DNA of 64,000 nucleotides from an uncultured bacterium. GTDB lineage: Bacteria > Bacteroidota > Rhodothermia > Rhodothermales > Rubricoccaceae. The notes beneath the pieces were generated by a model. It did no database searches, was not told where the DNA came from, and saw only the letters and a program-made list of their open reading frames with translations. The stretch spans positions 1-64,000 of the forward strand of contig CANLSR010000012.1 of assembly GCA_947493945.1 (NCBI GenBank), in the 5' to 3' direction. The position numbers and the translations under genes were made by a program. Position 1 is the first letter of the stretch, and the number at the start of each line of letters is the position of its first letter. This document shows, piece after piece, positions 25,813 to 34,226 of the stretch.

Positions 25813-25887
25813 GTCGATGCGTCGCGCGATGAGAACGGCGCCGAGGCCGGGGCTCTATTCTGTGGGCCTCCACCACGCCCCCGTCCG

Positions 25888-27015
25888 ATGCTCCGACTGC
25901 TACTCTGGATTTCCCTCTCCGCCGTGGGGGCGGCCTCCGCCAGCGGCCAAACGCAGCAGGTGCTGTTCCCGGGCCAGACCGGCGAGGAACTGCTAGCCTC
26001 GATCCGGGATGGGTATCGCTCGACGCAGTTTCTCTCCGAGTCCGCGTCGAAAGACCGGTTGATGGACCCTGTCGAGCGAACCGAGAGTGGCACGCCAGAT
26101 ACATGCGACGGCTCGGAAGGTGTCATCGGGGTCTATACGGGTCTATTCGTCCCTTTCGACTGTTCGCCGTCGGCCGACTCAAACCAAGACATCTTTAATA
26201 ACAATAACGGTCTCAACGTTGAGCACACATGGCCAAAGTCGCGTGGGTCGTCGAGAGCGCCGGCGCTCGTGGACCTTCACCATCTGCTTCCAACCAAGGT
26301 GGACGTCAACTCGGACCGGGCGAGCCTGGCCTTCGGAGAGATCCCTGACAACCAGACTACGGGCTGGTACCGCGGTACTGAGAGCCAGGCGACGACTCCA
26401 ACAGACGACATCGACGCGTGGAGCGAGATCCGTTCCAGCAGTCTGTTCGAGCCGCGCGAGGACTCCAAGGGGAACGTCGCCCGAGCGATGTACTACTTCT
26501 GGACGATGTACGGGCCGAATAGCCAGCCCGGCGGCGGCGACGGGCCGGCCGATGCTGACTGGTTCGCACCCCAGCAGCGCCCACTCTACTTGTGGAGCTA
26601 CCAAGACCCTGTCGACCAAGTCGAGTACGACCGCACGTTCCGGGCGGCGCAGTTCCAGCAAGACAAGCCCAACCCGTTCGTGCTCGACTCGACGCTGATC
26701 CGCCGGGCGTTCTTCCCCGACCTCGTGACGGCGGACGACGACGGCCCCGAGGCGCTGGCGGCGCTGGTCGTCGCGGGCGCCAACCCGTTCACCGCCGAGG
26801 CGCGGCTCACGCTCACGCTCCCCGCGCCGGGCGCCGTCCGAGCCCAAGCGTTCGACGCGCTGGGCCGCCGCGTCGCGGTGCTCTACGACGGGACCGCGCC
26901 GGCCGGCCCGACCGCGCTACGCCTGGACGGCGCCGGGCTGGCATCGGGCGTCTACCTCGTGCGCGTGCAGGCGCCCGGCCTCGTGCTCACGCGCCGGCTG
27001 GTGCGGGCGCGCTAG
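25888..27015 (+). CDS. secreted endonuclease I family nuclease with T9SS C-terminal sorting domain
   Basis: A 375-residue exported nuclease. A signal peptide (MLRLLLWISLSAVGAASASG) is followed by the endonuclease I domain, with the His-Me finger motif NVEHTWPKS (residues about 110-120) and DLHHLLPTKVDVNSDRAS. The last 80 residues form a type IX secretion sorting domain (FDALGRRVAVLYDG, GLASGVYLVRVQAPG, ending RRLVRAR). It degrades DNA or RNA outside the cell and is released or anchored by T9SS. The catalytic part is clearly less GC-rich than the sorting domain, and the gene sits just behind a tRNA, so acquisition of the nuclease part is plausible. Its 3' end overlaps folA by 29 bp, tail to tail. 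Confidence 0.88.
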   Translation: MLRLLLWISLSAVGAASASGQTQQVLFPGQTGEELLASIRDGYRSTQFLSESASKDRLMDPVERTESGTPDTCDGSEGVIGVYTGLFVPFDCSPSADSNQDIFNNNNGLNVEHTWPKSRGSSRAPALVDLHHLLPTKVDVNSDRASLAFGEIPDNQTTGWYRGTESQATTPTDDIDAWSEIRSSSLFEPREDSKGNVARAMYYFWTMYGPNSQPGGGDGPADADWFAPQQRPLYLWSYQDPVDQVEYDRTFRAAQFQQDKPNPFVLDSTLIRRAFFPDLVTADDDGPEALAALVVAGANPFTAEARLTLTLPAPGAVRAQAFDALGRRVAVLYDGTAPAGPTALRLDGAGLASGVYLVRVQAPGLVLTRRLVRAR

Positions 27016-27565
27016 ACGGCCGGCGCACCCACGACTCGAACCGGAACGCCGGCCGGCCAGCCTCGGCGGCGTTCCGCTCGGACGCCTCCAGCCGGAACGG
27101 CGCGCCCTCTCCCAGGAGGTGCCGGTAGGGCGGGAAAAACGTGTCGCCCGAGAACTCGCCCTCAACGAGGGTCAGCTCCAGCCGGTCGGCCTGGACCGGC
27201 CCCTCGCCGTCGAGGACCGCGCCGTAGAGGCTCGCCCCGCCGCCGATGAACACCCGGTCGCGGCCGGAGAAGGCGCCGACGGCCTCCGCCAGCCCGCCGT
27301 AGACGTGGATGCCCGGGTGGTCCACGGCCGTCGCGTGCCGCGTCAGGACCACGTTCTCGCGGCCGGGGAGCGGCCCACCAAACTGGACCAGCAAGCTCTC
27401 GAACGTCTTCCGCCCCATCACCAGCGGGTGCCCGACGGTCATCGCCTTGAAGCGCTTCAGGTCGGCCGGGAGGTGCCACGGCAGCTTGTAGCCGTCGCCG
27501 ATCAGGCGGTCGGCCGGGGAGCCCGGCGCCTCGGCCACGGCAGCGACGACGACGACTTCAGGCAT
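26987..27565 (-). CDS. folA: dihydrofolate reductase
   Basis: A 192-residue NADPH-dependent reductase of dihydrofolate. Seen: IGDGYKLPWHLPADLKRFKAMT with the conserved substrate-site Trp-His, MGRKTFESL (NADPH site), and VFIGGGASLYGAVL with the GG pair. An insertion-rich C-terminal half and a Pro/Ala-rich tail make it slightly longer than usual (about 160-170). Its last 29 bp overlap the end of the convergent nuclease gene. Immediately before the ATG (one base away) are almost four copies of a 7-bp tandem repeat. thyA lies 132 bp upstream on the same strand. Confidence 0.92.
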   Translation of the reverse strand: MPEVVVVAAVAEAPGSPADRLIGDGYKLPWHLPADLKRFKAMTVGHPLVMGRKTFESLLVQFGGPLPGRENVVLTRHATAVDHPGIHVYGGLAEAVGAFSGRDRVFIGGGASLYGAVLDGEGPVQADRLELTLVEGEFSGDTFFPPYRHLLGEGAPFRLEASERNAAEAGRPAFRFESWVRRPSSAPAPAGA

Positions 27566-27566
27566 A

Positions 27567-27593
27567 GGGATGTGGGATGTGGGATGTGGGATG
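27567..27593 (-). repeat. heptanucleotide tandem repeat at the folA start
   Basis: On the + strand, 3.9 exact copies of GGGATGT; on the folA strand the leader therefore reads as ACATCCC repeats ending one base before ATG. A related heptamer array (GGGGTGC) lies at the thyA start. Confidence 0.9.
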
Positions 27594-27697
27594 CTGCCGC
27601 TCGCCGAGCGCTGGCGCCAGCCGCCGGCGGGCATTCCTCGGCCGTTTCCCGTCGCCTGTTTTCCATCGCCCGCGAACCGGAGGCCGGCGCAGCCAGC

Positions 27698-28633
27698 CTA
27701 CACCGCGACGGGGAAGCGGATGGCGGGTTGCGGGTCGTAGCCCTCCAGCGTGACGTCCTCGAAGGCCAGGTCGTCGGGGCCCTTGGGCCGGCCGTCGGCG
27801 TGGCGGGCGATGTGGAGGCGCGGCGCGGGCGTGGGCGTGCGCGCCAGCTGCTCGCGCAGGCCGTCCACGTGGTCGACGTAGACGTGGGCGTCGACGAGGG
27901 TGTGGGCAAAGCGGCCCGGCCGGAGGCCGGCGGCGTCGGCCAAGAGGTGCGTCAGGAGCGCGTAGCACGCCAGGTTGAACGGGACGCCCAGGGCCAGGTC
28001 CGCCGAGCGCTGGGTGAGGTGGCAGTTGAGGAGGTCGGGGCCGTCGGCGGCGGGCGTGACCTGGAAGCAGAACGTGTAGTGGCACGGCGGCAGCCGGCTG
28101 GCGGCGGCGTTGGCGGGGTGCCACGCGCTCACCACCAGCCGCCGGCTCATCGGGTCGGCGCGCAGCGTGTCGAGGACGTAGCCGATCTGGTCGAACGACA
28201 ACGACCCATCCGCCTCGCGGCGCACGCGCGGGTGGTCCGGCCCGACCCAGGCCTCGTCGCCCAGCGCGACCCCGGCCTCGGGGACGGGGAAGCGGCGCCA
28301 GAACCGGCCGTAGGCCGTCTGGAGGTCGCCGTCGTCGTCCGCCCACGCGTCCCAGATCTGGGTGTGCCGGCGCAGCTCGCGGATGTGGTCGGCGCCGGAC
28401 AGGTACCACAGCACCTCGCGGAGCATGGAGCCGAAGAACACCTTCTTGGTGGTCAGGAGCGGGTAGCCCTCCGCCAAGTCCACGCTGTAATGCTCGGCGA
28501 ACGAGGCGATGGTGTCGGTGCCCGTCCGGTTGGGCTTGCGGACGCCCGTCGCCAGCACGCGCTCGACGACGCCGAGGTAGGCCCGCTCGGCGGAGGTCGT
28601 GGTCGGGCGGGGCGGCGAGTCGACGGCGGGCAT
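27698..28633 (-). CDS. thyA: thymidylate synthase
   Basis: A 311-residue ThyA making dTMP from dUMP with methylene-tetrahydrofolate. Seen: RTGTDTIASF (phosphate-binding Arg), GYPLLTTKKVFFGSMLREVLWYLSG, the catalytic-cysteine region RLPPCHYTFCFQV, CHLTQRSADLALGVPFNLACYALL with the dUMP-binding Arg, and HVYVDHVDGLREQL. It lies upstream of folA on the same strand, the common pairing that regenerates tetrahydrofolate. The leader consists of four copies of a 7-bp repeat ending 3 bases before the ATG. Confidence 0.96.
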   Translation of the reverse strand: MPAVDSPPRPTTTSAERAYLGVVERVLATGVRKPNRTGTDTIASFAEHYSVDLAEGYPLLTTKKVFFGSMLREVLWYLSGADHIRELRRHTQIWDAWADDDGDLQTAYGRFWRRFPVPEAGVALGDEAWVGPDHPRVRREADGSLSFDQIGYVLDTLRADPMSRRLVVSAWHPANAAASRLPPCHYTFCFQVTPAADGPDLLNCHLTQRSADLALGVPFNLACYALLTHLLADAAGLRPGRFAHTLVDAHVYVDHVDGLREQLARTPTPAPRLHIARHADGRPKGPDDLAFEDVTLEGYDPQPAIRFPVAV

Positions 28634-28636
28634 GGC

Positions 28637-28667
28637 GGGGTGCGGGGTGCGGGGTGCGGGGTGCGGG
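28637..28667 (-). repeat. heptanucleotide tandem repeat at the thyA start
   Basis: Four exact copies of GGGGTGC (28637-28664) plus GGG on the + strand; on the thyA strand the leader reads GCACCCC repeats. The unit differs from the folA array unit (GGGATGT) at two positions. Confidence 0.9.
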
Positions 28668-28864
28668 AAGATGAGCCCGCGTCGGCCGCCGGCGCCAGCC
28701 GAGCGCGGAAGGATTGTGCGCGATGGGCGCGCGCCGCGCTGGCGGCCGCGCTGGCGGCGGGGCGGCATGCCGGGCGACGCTGCGGCGTGCCGGTTGCGGA
28801 TCGTGGGGACCGGGAACCTCGGCCCGCCCGGAGGCCTCCTCTCCCCTCCCCCTCCCTCTGCCCC

Positions 28865-29128
28865 ATGGATCCCGGTCTCCACGTCACCCAGGCGATCAAC
28901 CACCTCAACAAGGTCCTCGCCTACTACCCCTACGTCGCCGCCGACGGCGAGGCGACGGTCGCGCTCACGCCCGAGGACTGGGGCGTGGTCGCGGACGCGT
29001 TTTTCCACATGGGCACGCCGCCCGAGGTGTTCCCCGACGCCATCGCCGACTACCGGATGAGCGACGACGGCTCGGAGATGCTCGTCACCGCCGCCGACGA
29101 CACGCTGATCCGCATCCAGGCCGGCTAG
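28865..29128 (+). CDS. small conserved-looking protein, unknown function
   Basis: An 87-residue acidic soluble protein (MDPGLHVTQAINHLNKVLAYYPYVAADG). It has a helical first third, then TPEDWGVVADAFFHMGTPPEVFPDAIADYRMSDDGSEMLV and a short strand-rich end. No motif recognised. ATG 28865 follows a clearly C-rich leader (CCCCTCCCTCTGCCCC), like many real genes here, which supports expression. Divergent from thyA. Confidence 0.55.
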   Translation: MDPGLHVTQAINHLNKVLAYYPYVAADGEATVALTPEDWGVVADAFFHMGTPPEVFPDAIADYRMSDDGSEMLVTAADDTLIRIQAG

Positions 29129-29208
29129 CGCTCTCGCCGCTGGCGCCGCCCGCCGGCGCGACGGGCGCCCCCGCGACGGCGTCGCCGCGCCGGCCCCTAA
29201 AGGAAAAC

Positions 29209-29236
29209 GCGGGGCGCGTCCTCAGACGCGCCCCGC
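29209..29236 (-). terminator. hairpin terminator for the zinc-ribbon gene
   Basis: A perfect 12-bp stem GCGGGGCGCGTC / GACGCGCCCCGC with a CTCA loop. Read on the minus strand it is followed by GTTTTCCTTT, and it lies 47 bp past the stop at 29283, so it fits termination of that leftward gene. Confidence 0.7.
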
Positions 29237-29282
29237 GCACAGATACCGCTGACGCCCGCCTACGGGCACCGCCAGCGGGCGG

Positions 29283-29657
29283 CTAGTTGGAGCAGATCGA
29301 GCGCAGGATCCGGCGCCGCTCGTCCAGCGTGTCGCGCCAGTGGCCCTCGCCGACCTCGTCGTCGCCCAGGAAGTAGTCCCAGCGCTCGACGGTGTCCTCG
29401 GTCATCAGCACCGGGGTGGCCATGTGGGCCGTCCGCTTGAGGAGCGGCTGGAGGCCCATCTGGTGGACGAAGGTGACGCGGCAGTCGCCCTGCTCCAGAC
29501 GGCGGACGGAGAGCCAGTTGTCGCCGCAGACGTGGCAGGTGAAAAAGCGGGCCTCGTGCTCGTCCACGAGGAAGTCGAAGTCGTCGGCCTCGTCCGGCTC
29601 GAGGTCCATCGGGAGCATCGAGAAAGAGCCGCAGGCCTTGCACTGAAGGCGGTCCAT
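29283..29657 (-). CDS. zinc-ribbon-like conserved protein
   Basis: A 124-residue protein with two C-x2-C knuckles, CKACG (Cys6, Cys9) and CHVCG (Cys41, Cys44), separated by an acidic stretch (EPDEADDFDFLVDEHEARFF); these probably bind one zinc. The remaining part (LLKRTAHMATPVLMTEDTVERWDYFLGDDEVGEGHW) is mostly helical and ends in RSICSN. No enzyme family recognised; perhaps a nucleic-acid-binding or adaptor protein. ATG 29657 follows a C-rich leader. Divergent from the phosphatase-family gene at 29748. Confidence 0.6.
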   Translation of the reverse strand: MDRLQCKACGSFSMLPMDLEPDEADDFDFLVDEHEARFFTCHVCGDNWLSVRRLEQGDCRVTFVHQMGLQPLLKRTAHMATPVLMTEDTVERWDYFLGDDEVGEGHWRDTLDERRRILRSICSN

Positions 29658-29747
29658 GGGTCGGGGGTTGGTGTCCGGAGGATAACGGGTCCGACGGGAT
29701 CGTCGCACCTCGCCGGGCCGTCTTCATGCCCTGTTGCCTTCCTGTCT

Positions 29748-30548
29748 GTGCCCCGCCCCACCCGCGTCTCCCCCTACCTCGCCACGCTCGCGTCGGCGGC
29801 CCCTGCCCCCTCCCCCACGCCGCTCCACCGGTCGCTGGACGTGGCGTCGTACAACGTCCACCGGTGGGCGGGCGTGCGGGGCGGGCGCGCCTTCGACCCG
29901 TCGCGCGCCTTCGCGGTGATCGGCGAGCTCGGCGCCGACGTGCTGGCGCTCCAGGAGGTGCTGCGGCCCAGCGATGGGACCGACCCGCTGCGCGAGATCG
30001 CGGGGCAGCTGGGCTACCACCTGGCGTTCGTCGTCACCCGGATCCACAAGAGGGGCGAGCTGGGCAACGCCGTCCTGTCGCGCTGGCCGCTGGCGGGCGC
30101 GCTGGCGATCGACCTGTCGTTCGGGCGGCTGGAGCGCCGCGCCGCGCTGGCGGTGACGGTGAGCGGCGGCGGCCGGACGTTGCAGATCGCGGCGACGCAC
30201 CTGGCCCTCGTCGACCGGACGCGCGCGCGCCAGGTGCAGGCGCTGCTGTGCCACCCCCAGTTGGCCAGCGGGCCGGCCGTGCTCATGGGCGACATGAACG
30301 CCTGGCGGTCCACCAAGGCCTCGCGCGCGCTCGACGACCACTTCGAGGCCCGCCACCACAACGAGGACTGGCCGGCGTCCTACCCGTCGGTCCGGCCCGT
30401 GCTGGCGCTCGACCGGTTGTACGCGCGCGGCGTGACCATCGAGCGGATGGCGGCCCACAGCAGCGAGGCCGCCCGCCGCGGCTCGGACCACCTGCCCATC
30501 GTGGCCCGCCTCCGGCTGGACGACGACCCACGGCGTGCCGACGGCTAG
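29748..30548 (+). CDS. endonuclease/exonuclease/phosphatase family protein
   Basis: A 266-residue EEP-fold hydrolase acting on nucleic acids, phospholipids or phosphoesters. Motifs in order: VASYNVHRWAG (Asn), VLALQEVLRP (metal-binding Glu), IAATHLALVDRTRARQVQAL, VLMGDMNAW (catalytic Asp/Asn) and GSDHLPIVARL (catalytic Asp-His). This is close to the cardiolipin-synthase-neighbour group of EEP proteins. GTG 29748 is the best start in frame; there is no signal peptide. The next gene overlaps its end by 14 bp. Confidence 0.82.
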   Translation: MPRPTRVSPYLATLASAAPAPSPTPLHRSLDVASYNVHRWAGVRGGRAFDPSRAFAVIGELGADVLALQEVLRPSDGTDPLREIAGQLGYHLAFVVTRIHKRGELGNAVLSRWPLAGALAIDLSFGRLERRAALAVTVSGGGRTLQIAATHLALVDRTRARQVQALLCHPQLASGPAVLMGDMNAWRSTKASRALDDHFEARHHNEDWPASYPSVRPVLALDRLYARGVTIERMAAHSSEAARRGSDHLPIVARLRLDDDPRRADG

Positions 30549-31431
30549 CGCCAGCGGCTCGGCCTGGGGACGGGCGCTCGCGCTGGCGGCCCTGGCGAGC
30601 GCGCCGCTGGGGGCCCAGACCCGGCCCCCGAGTTGGGCCGAGCGCGTCCGGGCGACGGAGACGCCCGAGGTGCGGCGGCGCGTCCTGGCCGTCAACGTGG
30701 GCGGCACGGCGGCGCTGACGCTGGGCCGGAGCGCCGTCGAGGGCGAGGTCCACGACCTGGGCGACGGCGCCCGGGCGCTGGCCTGGGGCGCCGTCGCCGG
30801 CGCCGGCTTCTACGCCGCCAAGCGGATCTCGGGCGAGGGCCAGCCCGCGCTGGCGCTGGGCGTGGCCGCGCTGGCCGGCTCTCTGGCCGAGAACGCCGCC
30901 ACCGGAGGCGGACCGTTCGGCCACCTCCGCGTCCCCCTGGGCCTCGTCGACCTCCGGGTGCGGACCCCCTTCGCGACGCGCTCCGACGGGCCGGCGCTGG
31001 GCGTCGAGATGGACCCGCTGGTCCTCGGCGCCTCGGTCGCGCTTCCGCTGTGGGGCGCCAAGCCGCGCCTGCGCCGGGGCGTGGCCGTGTTCGAGACCGA
31101 CGACCTGGGCGGCGGCCCGCGCTACCGCCGGCAAGGGCGCACGGTCGGCCGCGTGGTCGTGATCGAGGCCGACGCCCCGCCGCACGTGCTCGCGCACGAG
31201 ACGATCCACCGGATCCAGGCGCTCCAGGCCTCCGCCGTGACGCCCGGCGGCACGGTCGGCGCCTTCGCTCCGGACGCGCGCCCGACGGCCGCCGGCGGCG
31301 GGGTCACGTTCGACGTCCGCACGGAGTGGTTCTACGCCCTCAACGCGACGCTGTGGACGGCCCTGGTGGACTACCTCGACCGCTGGCCCGAGGTCGAGGC
31401 GCGGGCCCTGGACGAGCCGCCCCGGCCGTAG
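30535..31431 (+). CDS. exported protein with HExxH motif, unknown function
   Basis: A 298-residue protein beginning at GTG 30535 inside the end of the EEP gene (14-bp overlap, so coupled). The N-terminus (WGRALALAALASAPLGAQT) is a signal peptide. Two glycine/alanine-rich hydrophobic stretches follow (VGGTAALTLG and AWGAVAGAGFYAAK). Residues 221-225 are HETIH in a VLAHETIHRIQALQ helix, the gluzincin-type zinc motif; a third ligand is not evident. It may be a membrane-associated metalloprotease or a barrel protein with a chance motif. No known family recognised. Confidence 0.55.
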   Translation: MPTASASGSAWGRALALAALASAPLGAQTRPPSWAERVRATETPEVRRRVLAVNVGGTAALTLGRSAVEGEVHDLGDGARALAWGAVAGAGFYAAKRISGEGQPALALGVAALAGSLAENAATGGGPFGHLRVPLGLVDLRVRTPFATRSDGPALGVEMDPLVLGASVALPLWGAKPRLRRGVAVFETDDLGGGPRYRRQGRTVGRVVVIEADAPPHVLAHETIHRIQALQASAVTPGGTVGAFAPDARPTAAGGGVTFDVRTEWFYALNATLWTALVDYLDRWPEVEARALDEPPRP

Positions 31432-31473
31432 CGCGCCGCGCCGGCGGCGGCCGCCAGCCACCGGCGCCGCGCC

Positions 31474-31704
31474 TCACGCCAGCTCCAGAAACCACTCGGC
31501 GTGCTCGACCACGTCCGACTGGCGGTCCTCGTGGAGCACCAGCGTCTCCTCGCGGAACGTCATCTCGAAGGCGCCCGTGACCGGCACCGCGCGGTGGCGC
31601 TCGTAGGTGAGCCGGTCGCCGGGGAGCACCAGCACGCCCCGGTCGTCGGTGAACGACTGGCGGACGGTGTAGGCGGTGCCGGCTTCGAGGTCGGTGATGC
31701 GCAT
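31474..31704 (-). CDS. DUF3601-like small protein
   Basis: A 76-residue protein: MRITDLEAGTAYTVRQSFTDDRGVLVLPGDRLTYERHRAVPVTGAFEMTF fits the DUF3601 pattern (short SH3-like strands with a G-D/E-x-L core). Function unknown. It lies 24 bp after the acyl-CoA oxidase start on the same strand direction and is the last gene of that leftward unit. Confidence 0.6.
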   Translation of the reverse strand: MRITDLEAGTAYTVRQSFTDDRGVLVLPGDRLTYERHRAVPVTGAFEMTFREETLVLHEDRQSDVVEHAEWFLELA

Positions 31705-31728
31705 GGTCGGGGTCGGGTGTCGGGGCCG

Positions 31729-34098
31729 CTACGGGTCGAGCGGCATCCGGCCGGAGCCGATCTCGGAGCCCAGGAGCTCGTTCGGGATGCCGAAGGCGTC
31801 CACCAGCTCGACGGCGACGGGACGGATGCGGTGGAGCAGCGCGTTGACCTGGGAGCGGATGGCCTTCGAGACCGGCGCGTCGATCAGGTTCTGCTCCAGG
31901 AACCAGCCGCGGTCGCGCTCGACGTGCTCCAGGGCGTAGAGCGCGCACACCAGGCGCAGCAGCCTCTGGATCTGGCCGTCCTCGACGCCGTCGATGGCGG
32001 CCTGGAAGTCCTCCAGCACCAGCCGCTCGGCGTGCGCGCGGGCCAGGGTGAGCAAGTGGTCCTGGACCTCGACGAACGCCTCGAACGAGTCCACGCCCTT
32101 GTCGATCCGGCCCTTGAGGCGCGCCGCCACCTGGACCAGGAGCATCCGCTCCCGGCGCTCGAACAGGTCCCGGTGCCACGCCGGGTCCATCAGGTGGTCT
32201 TCGGACGTGTTGCGCCGGGCCAGCGGGTTCACCTCGCCCAGCCGGACGCCCGCCTGGTCGCGCACGTAGCGGACGAGCCCCCAGGCGTTCATGTCGGAGA
32301 ACTCCTGGCGGTAGCCGGCCAGGAGCCCCTTGGCCACCTGGAGCTGGAGGACCGTGTTGTCGCCCTCGAACGTCGTGAAGATGTCGGAGTCGGCCATGCG
32401 GTGGGCGATCCGGGCCGACCACCGGAAGCCCTCGCCGCCGCACGACTCGCGGGCCTCCTGGAGCGCGGCCGTGGCGTGCCACGAGGACATCGTCTTGAGG
32501 GCCGCCGCCCGGGCCTCGATCTCGCGCGTGTCGCCGCCCGGCGGCAGCGCCGCAAAGTCCTCCGCCAGCCGGGCGGTGGCGAACGACAGCCCGTAGCTGG
32601 TGGCCACGTGCGGGAGCAGGCGCCGCTGGTGGCTGAGGTAGTCCAAGACGGCCACCTCGGCGCCGCCGGCCGGCCCGAACTGGCGCCGCCGCGCGCCGTA
32701 GCGGACGGCCACGGTCAGCCCGGCCTTGGCCGCGCTGTTGGCCGCGGCGCCGACCGCGATCCGCCCGCCGACCAACGTGCCCAGCATCACGAAAAACCGC
32801 TTGCCGGCGCTCGGGATGGGGCTCGAATAGGTGCCGTCGGGCGAGACCTGGGCGTAGCGGCTCAGGAGCGCCGTCCGGGGCACGCGGGCGCCGTCGAACC
32901 ACAGCCGGCCGTTGTCGACGCCGTTGAGGCCCATCTTGTGGCCGCTGTCGGCGATCCGGACGCCCGGCGCGTCGGCCCCGCTGGCGGTGCGGATGGGGAC
33001 CACGAACGCGTGGACGCCCTGGCTCTCGGGCTCCTCGCCCTCGCGGGCCGGCAGCACCAGCTGGGCGAACACGGTCGCCCGTTGGCCGTGGACGGCGGCG
33101 TTGCCGATCCACTCTTTGTGGTCGTCGTCGGTGGGCGTCTGGATCACCCACTCCTCGGCCTCGCGGTCGTAGGTCGCCGTCGTCTGGAGGTCGCGGACGT
33201 TGGAGCCGTGGCCGCGCTCGGACATGGCGAACGCGCCCGGAAGCTCCAGCGTCCCGATCTGGGGCAGCAGCTCGCGCCGCTGCTCGTCGCTGCCCAGCGC
33301 GTGGACGCTCCCGCCCCACAGCCCAAACTGGACCCCGAACTTGACCACCAGGCTCAGGTCGTGCGTGGCCAGGGTCTCGAAGGCGGCGATAAACGCGGCG
33401 ATGTCGCCCCGGCCGCCGGCCCACTCGGGGTAGGCGAGCGCGCCGATGCCCTGGTCGGCCAACAGCCGCGTCCACCCCAGCACCCGCTCGCGGTACACGG
33501 CGTTGGAGACCGACGGCTCGGGGTAGGCGAACGCCGGGTCCTGGAGCAGCCGCCGCACGCGGTCACGGACGTCGGCGTAGCGGCCGTCCAGGAGCGCCTG
33601 CATGGCGCCCACGTCGAACCCGGCCGGCGTGCGCGCCGGGGCCGTGGGCTCGGGCCGCTCTTCCACCAGGTCGCGCACGGCCTCCTGACCGACCACGCCC
33701 ACCAGCGCCTCGACCTCGCGCAGCGCCTGCCGCATCTCGGCCGGCAGCCCCGCCCCGTCGCCGCCGGACATCCCCGCGAGCGTCTCGCCCAGGTCCGCCA
33801 GCGACTGGCGGGTCACGTCGGGGACGTGCTCGGCGGCCCGGCGGATGGTGCGGATCCAGCCGAAGTAGGTGGACGCGTCGGGGGGGGAGGCCGGGTCGAG
33901 CCAGCCGGAGACCCGGTCGCGGTCGGCGTCCGAGATCCAGTCCTCGCGCGTGATCCGCTCGCGGATGGCCCCAATCTCGGCGGGCGTCAGCAGCCCGTCG
34001 GCCCAGGCGACGTAGAGGAACGGGAGCACCGAGGCCATGCCTCGGGACAGCTCTGAAACGGGGGTGCCGGAGGGGGACGGGTCGGTGTCGGGGAGCAT
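31729..34098 (-). CDS. acyl-CoA oxidase/dehydrogenase with TerB-like N-terminal region
   Basis: A 789-residue flavoprotein. Residues about 15-130 resemble a TerB-like helical module (ASVLPFLYVAWADGLLTPAEI). From about 160 on it follows peroxisomal-type acyl-CoA oxidase order: VYRERVLGWTRLLADQGIGALAYPEWAGG, FAMSERGHGSNVRDLQTTATYD (flavin region), HKMGLNGVDNGRLWFDGARVPR, and the catalytic Glu578 in TTFEGDNTVLQLQVAK, with the C-terminal oxidase helices. It catalyses the first step of beta-oxidation, passing electrons to O2 (giving H2O2) or to ETF; the sequence alone does not decide. The start follows CCCCACCCC. The TerB fusion is unusual. Confidence 0.85.
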   Translation of the reverse strand: MLPDTDPSPSGTPVSELSRGMASVLPFLYVAWADGLLTPAEIGAIRERITREDWISDADRDRVSGWLDPASPPDASTYFGWIRTIRRAAEHVPDVTRQSLADLGETLAGMSGGDGAGLPAEMRQALREVEALVGVVGQEAVRDLVEERPEPTAPARTPAGFDVGAMQALLDGRYADVRDRVRRLLQDPAFAYPEPSVSNAVYRERVLGWTRLLADQGIGALAYPEWAGGRGDIAAFIAAFETLATHDLSLVVKFGVQFGLWGGSVHALGSDEQRRELLPQIGTLELPGAFAMSERGHGSNVRDLQTTATYDREAEEWVIQTPTDDDHKEWIGNAAVHGQRATVFAQLVLPAREGEEPESQGVHAFVVPIRTASGADAPGVRIADSGHKMGLNGVDNGRLWFDGARVPRTALLSRYAQVSPDGTYSSPIPSAGKRFFVMLGTLVGGRIAVGAAANSAAKAGLTVAVRYGARRRQFGPAGGAEVAVLDYLSHQRRLLPHVATSYGLSFATARLAEDFAALPPGGDTREIEARAAALKTMSSWHATAALQEARESCGGEGFRWSARIAHRMADSDIFTTFEGDNTVLQLQVAKGLLAGYRQEFSDMNAWGLVRYVRDQAGVRLGEVNPLARRNTSEDHLMDPAWHRDLFERRERMLLVQVAARLKGRIDKGVDSFEAFVEVQDHLLTLARAHAERLVLEDFQAAIDGVEDGQIQRLLRLVCALYALEHVERDRGWFLEQNLIDAPVSKAIRSQVNALLHRIRPVAVELVDAFGIPNELLGSEIGSGRMPLDP

Positions 34099-34226
34099 GG
34101 GGTGGGGAGAGCAGGGGGCTCGGAGAACCCGCGAGGGGCGTCCGCGGTGCCGCAGCGCGGCATTTTCAACTTGGTCGCGGGTTCTCGGCGGCGGGTTGGG
34201 GCCAGGAGTTTCCTGGGACTAGGGCG

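Noticed and set aside
27567-28667. CRISPR-like repeats
   Set aside because: The repeats are contiguous heptamers without spacers and there are no cas genes; they are simple tandem arrays.
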